From contig NZ_VVIW01000020.1 of NCBI RefSeq assembly GCF_011682045.1, positions 48,398 to 112,397 on the forward strand: DNA of 64,000 nt. The letters are read 5' to 3'. The stretch is from Massilia aquatica. GTDB lineage: Bacteria > Pseudomonadota > Gammaproteobacteria > Burkholderiales > Burkholderiaceae_D. The position numbers and the translations under genes were made by a program. The notes under the pieces are model-generated. The model ran no database searches, was not told where the DNA came from, and saw only the letters and a list, made by a program, of their open reading frames with translations. This document shows, one piece after another, positions 62,301 through 64,000 of the stretch (its first letter is position 1; each line of letters starts with the position of its first letter).

Positions 62301-63790
62301 GCGAAAGCGGCGACGTGATCGCCGGCGCCGACGTGCCGGTGGTGCTGGGACTGCGCACGCTCGACCTGCGCGCCGACCTCACGGGCGGCTCGCTGCGCAT
62401 GCAGGCCAGGATCGACGGCACCCGCATCGGCCAGGCCAATGTCGACGCCACCGCGCAAATGCTCGAAGGCCGCCTTGGTAACGCCAGCCCCCTGAAAATG
62501 ACGGCGAATGCCGACATGGTGTCGATCGCGTGGCTGGCGCCGTTTACCGGGCAGCCGGGGCTGGAACTCGATGGCGCGCTCAAACTCGCGCTCACCGGCG
62601 GCGGCACGGTCGGCACGCCGACCCTGAACGGCAACGTCAACGGCGACAAGCTGGCGCTGCGCTGGGCCGAACAGGGCGTCAAGCTCGGTAACGGCCAGTT
62701 GCGCGCCCAGCTCACCGGCGACCAGCTGCTGCTGCAACGCCTCAGTTTCGACGGCGTGCAAGGCACGGCGGTGGCCGACGGCGCGGTGCGCTTTGCCGGC
62801 GGCGAAGCGACCATGCAGTTGAAACTGGTGGCCGACAAGCTCGAAATCCTGTCGCGTCCCGACCGCACGGTCGTCGTCAGCGGCCAGAGCACCCTGATCC
62901 GCGACGCCAAGCGCTTCTCGCTGGAAGGCAAATTCAAAGCCGACCGCGCCCTGATCGAACTGGCGCCGCAGGGCCGCCCTACCCTCTCGGACGACGTGAT
63001 CGTGCTGGGACGGGCCGGGGTGGGCACGCCGGCGGTCAAGGCCGAACCGAGCATGCCATTGACAATGGATGTGGAAGCGGACCTGGGCAACGCCTTCCGC
63101 CTGCGCGGCATGGGCATCGACGCCGAACTGGCCGGATCGCTGCGCGTGCGCACCACCGGCGGGCGTCCGCCGCGCGCCAACGGCTCGATCCGCGTGGCCA
63201 GCGGCACCTACAAGGCGTATGGGCAGAACCTGGACATCGAACGCGGCGTGCTGACCTTCAGCGGCCCGGCCGACAATCCGTCCCTGAACATCCGCGCGGT
63301 GCGCCGCCGGCCGGAGGGCGAGCAGCTCTCCGAAACCAACGTCGAAGCGGGCGTGGAAGTGCGCGGCTCGGCCCTGTCGCCGGTAGCCAAGCTGGTGTCG
63401 ACGCCCTCGGTGCCGGACAGCGAAAAGCTGTCATGGCTGGTGCTGGGGCATGGGATGGAAGCGACGTCGGGCAACGAGGCGGGCCTGCTCAGTGCCGCCG
63501 CCGGCGCCCTGCTGGGCGGCTCGGGCAGCGGCGGCGGGTTCCAGTCGCGCCTGGCCAATTCGCTCGGTGTCGATGAACTGGGACTGTCGCAGGCCAAGGG
63601 GCTCGAAAGCACCGTGGTCACGGTCGGCAAGCGCATTTCGTCGCGCGCCTACCTCAGTTTCGAGCAGGGGGCGACGACCGCATCGAGCCTGGTCAAGATC
63701 CGCTACAAGCTCAATCCGCGCATCACCTTGCAGTTCCAGACCGGGACAAACACCGCGCTCGACGTGCTGTACTCGTGGGCGTTCGATTAA
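59369..63790 (+). CDS. tamB: Translocation and assembly module inner-membrane protein TamB
   Basis: A 1473-residue AsmA-like/DUF490 protein. One membrane helix near the N-terminus (VAVGVVVTGALLGGAYWYLG) anchors it. A long periplasmic stretch of repeated beta segments (LKGSFGAPGEKLAWKV, KGSFGAASDKLDWRI) forms the lipid-conducting groove type of fold. The conserved C-terminal DUF490 domain ends in KIRYKLNPRITLQFQTGTNTALDVLYSWAFD. It pairs with TamA and is thought to move phospholipid or help outer-membrane protein assembly. The ATG overlaps the tamA stop (TGATG). Confidence 0.94.
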   Translation: MTTADTPTTPSDHQPRQRRWPRRVAVGVVVTGALLGGAYWYLGRETTLQMLVQRVANASGGSIVVTGVNGSLYGAMHVGKVVYRTPEQVITADNIDIDWSPFQYLSRGVAINKLHVATLRMDTLREGEPARMPTKLAPPFKLEVDDARLAKVIMTNAAAPGAETVISDVRFDLLGDPQQWALRRASAITPWGKAMADASIGANHPFKLAGTASLTQLVVPAGQQPAQIKLRVGGDLVATQLDATAVSGKASGDATFTLAPFDPIPLRAMTIHGKNIDPGFFNPELPKADLSLAITARIEANRNITGSVAIDNAGATGPIDLQRLPLRAMRGELKGNLSALEIGAVLIDLGEAGKFTGSGTVARSADEKGLGSAGFALHTDGIDIKRIHSSMKSTRIAGDITVANEGSTQTFTAKLVEAGLRLEAKATLADNVLTVQQARLAAGASSVNVNGSANLAGKREFKVAASAVKFDPSAFGDLPKADINADINAAGVLSPAWKVAADFALRPSRLFDQQLSGKGKLNADATRISGVDATLGLGKNTAELKGSFGAPGEKLAWKVNATDLAAARSDLYGALAANGVVTGTMAAPRTTFEVDATSLGWVAAARKANNSLLHATGEAWLGSGATAGAVDVKAAGTAQRFNPAAFGSPLAGSINGSFDVTGRSGPDWRGNLNLALQPSTLANSPFWGHAKVAADAKHVSNADVDLHVGPNIVAAKGSFGAASDKLDWRIDAPQLAALGPDYGGVLKGSGTVSGTMAAPAVSAALEGQNLKVLGKHQVKTLRASANLGSGRGADDPLVSDIAITEYVSGDTRIDTAHLQTSGTRGAHVMRLGARSEAFDAAGEIRGGWASSAWTGSVAALQNKGRYAFALQAPVPLRIAVAPGEGVAGLAKPQQISMSNAVIKLPNGSVSVQSLDKNGPHWTSKGVAAGVPLTYLAQFSPGMRDAISGNLLLGADWALDMQAPNGATPALNGMLHVFRESGDVIAGADVPVVLGLRTLDLRADLTGGSLRMQARIDGTRIGQANVDATAQMLEGRLGNASPLKMTANADMVSIAWLAPFTGQPGLELDGALKLALTGGGTVGTPTLNGNVNGDKLALRWAEQGVKLGNGQLRAQLTGDQLLLQRLSFDGVQGTAVADGAVRFAGGEATMQLKLVADKLEILSRPDRTVVVSGQSTLIRDAKRFSLEGKFKADRALIELAPQGRPTLSDDVIVLGRAGVGTPAVKAEPSMPLTMDVEADLGNAFRLRGMGIDAELAGSLRVRTTGGRPPRANGSIRVASGTYKAYGQNLDIERGVLTFSGPADNPSLNIRAVRRRPEGEQLSETNVEAGVEVRGSALSPVAKLVSTPSVPDSEKLSWLVLGHGMEATSGNEAGLLSAAAGALLGGSGSGGGFQSRLANSLGVDELGLSQAKGLESTVVTVGKRISSRAYLSFEQGATTASSLVKIRYKLNPRITLQFQTGTNTALDVLYSWAFD

Positions 63791-63935
63791 GTAAGTGTGC
63801 AGAAATTATTGTCATTTATAGCGAACAGAAGCGGATGCATTGCAAGGCGCACGCCGCGACGCAGTGCGAGCACTGCTAGGAGTCTGCGCGGCAGAAACTG
63901 ATGCAATCCGAATGGTGACGAGGTAAACTTGTCAA
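63791..63935. mobile_element. Left flank of an IS1182-type insertion sequence
   Basis: The 145 bp between the tamB stop and the transposase start fit the 5' leader and left end of an insertion sequence. A partial inverted repeat (GATGCATTGC ... GATGCAATCC) lies within. The exact terminal inverted repeat and target duplication cannot be fixed since the right end is outside the window. Confidence 0.45.
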
Positions 63936-64000
63936 ATGACGACGAGCTACCTTCCATACGATCAGCATCAGCAAATGCTGCTTCCCCATGCTTTGCAAGA
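63936..64000 (+). CDS. IS1182-family transposase, N-terminal fragment at window edge
   Basis: The ATG at 63936 opens MTTSYLPYDQHQQMLLPHALQ before the window ends. The Y-x-x-Y-x-Q-x-Q-x-x-LLP pattern is the usual start of IS1182-type transposases. Only 21 codons are visible, so the rest and its intactness are unknown. Confidence 0.7.
   Translation, partial: MTTSYLPYDQHQQMLLPHALQ

Overview
The window looks like a chromosomal segment of a high-GC betaproteobacterium, most likely of the family Oxalobacteraceae (Massilia, Duganella or a relative). The basis is base composition and codon use, several large TonB-dependent receptors for plant polysaccharides, PEP-CTERM proteins, many c-di-GMP proteins and a tamA-tamB pair. 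No sequence search was possible, so the genus is an inference. No rRNA, tRNA or CRISPR array was seen.

Left part (1-19.7 kb): a truncated outer-membrane receptor gene (minus strand), a collapsed PAS/EAL pseudogene, an ammonium transporter, and then a pectin / rhamnogalacturonan utilisation locus. The locus holds a FadR-type GntR regulator, a TonB receptor, an SGNH rhamnogalacturonan acetylesterase and a multidomain pectinesterase; a divergent pair (alpha/beta-hydrolase esterase and GH43 glycosidase, both lipoproteins); a GH105 hydrolase with a DUF4861 protein; and a second, larger TonB receptor. Four plus-strand promoters in this locus share one layout: a sigma70-like -35 box, a 17-bp spacer, a TAGAAT or TAAAAT -10 box, and palindromic sites near TTGGCCTGACCAA over or beside the promoter. 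This suggests one self-controlled regulon run by the local FadR-type repressor. The genes together would de-esterify pectin, bring oligomers across the outer membrane and hydrolyse unsaturated oligosaccharides in the periplasm. No polysaccharide lyase or inner-membrane sugar transporter lies inside the window.

Middle (19.7-39.3 kb): mostly housekeeping and signalling genes. These include a divergent flavin-binding protein / LysR pair with Fur-like boxes, a PEP-CTERM protein and S8 protease operon, a DUF882 protein, two unknown secreted proteins, a MEDS-GGDEF-EAL protein, an MFS transporter, a PQQ-type sugar dehydrogenase homologue, a thioesterase preceded by a large nested inverted-repeat element, an ECF sigma factor operon, a DUF3016 protein, an endonuclease VIII homologue and a DUF3369/HD-GYP response regulator.

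An AT-richer island (39.3-42.8 kb) carries small genes that look like orphan immunity or toxin-antitoxin genes. Two of them are broken: an Imm10-like gene with an in-frame amber stop, and a frameshifted RES-domain gene behind an intact antitoxin-like gene.

Right part (42.8-64 kb): a GAF-GAF histidine kinase, a choice-of-anchor A protein with a PEP-CTERM tail, a CHASE-PAS-GAF-GGDEF protein, a metallophosphoesterase, a LodA/LodB-type quinoprotein oxidase pair, a translationally coupled queC-DUF805-DUF805 operon and the tamA-tamB operon. The window ends in the first codons of an IS1182-type transposase.
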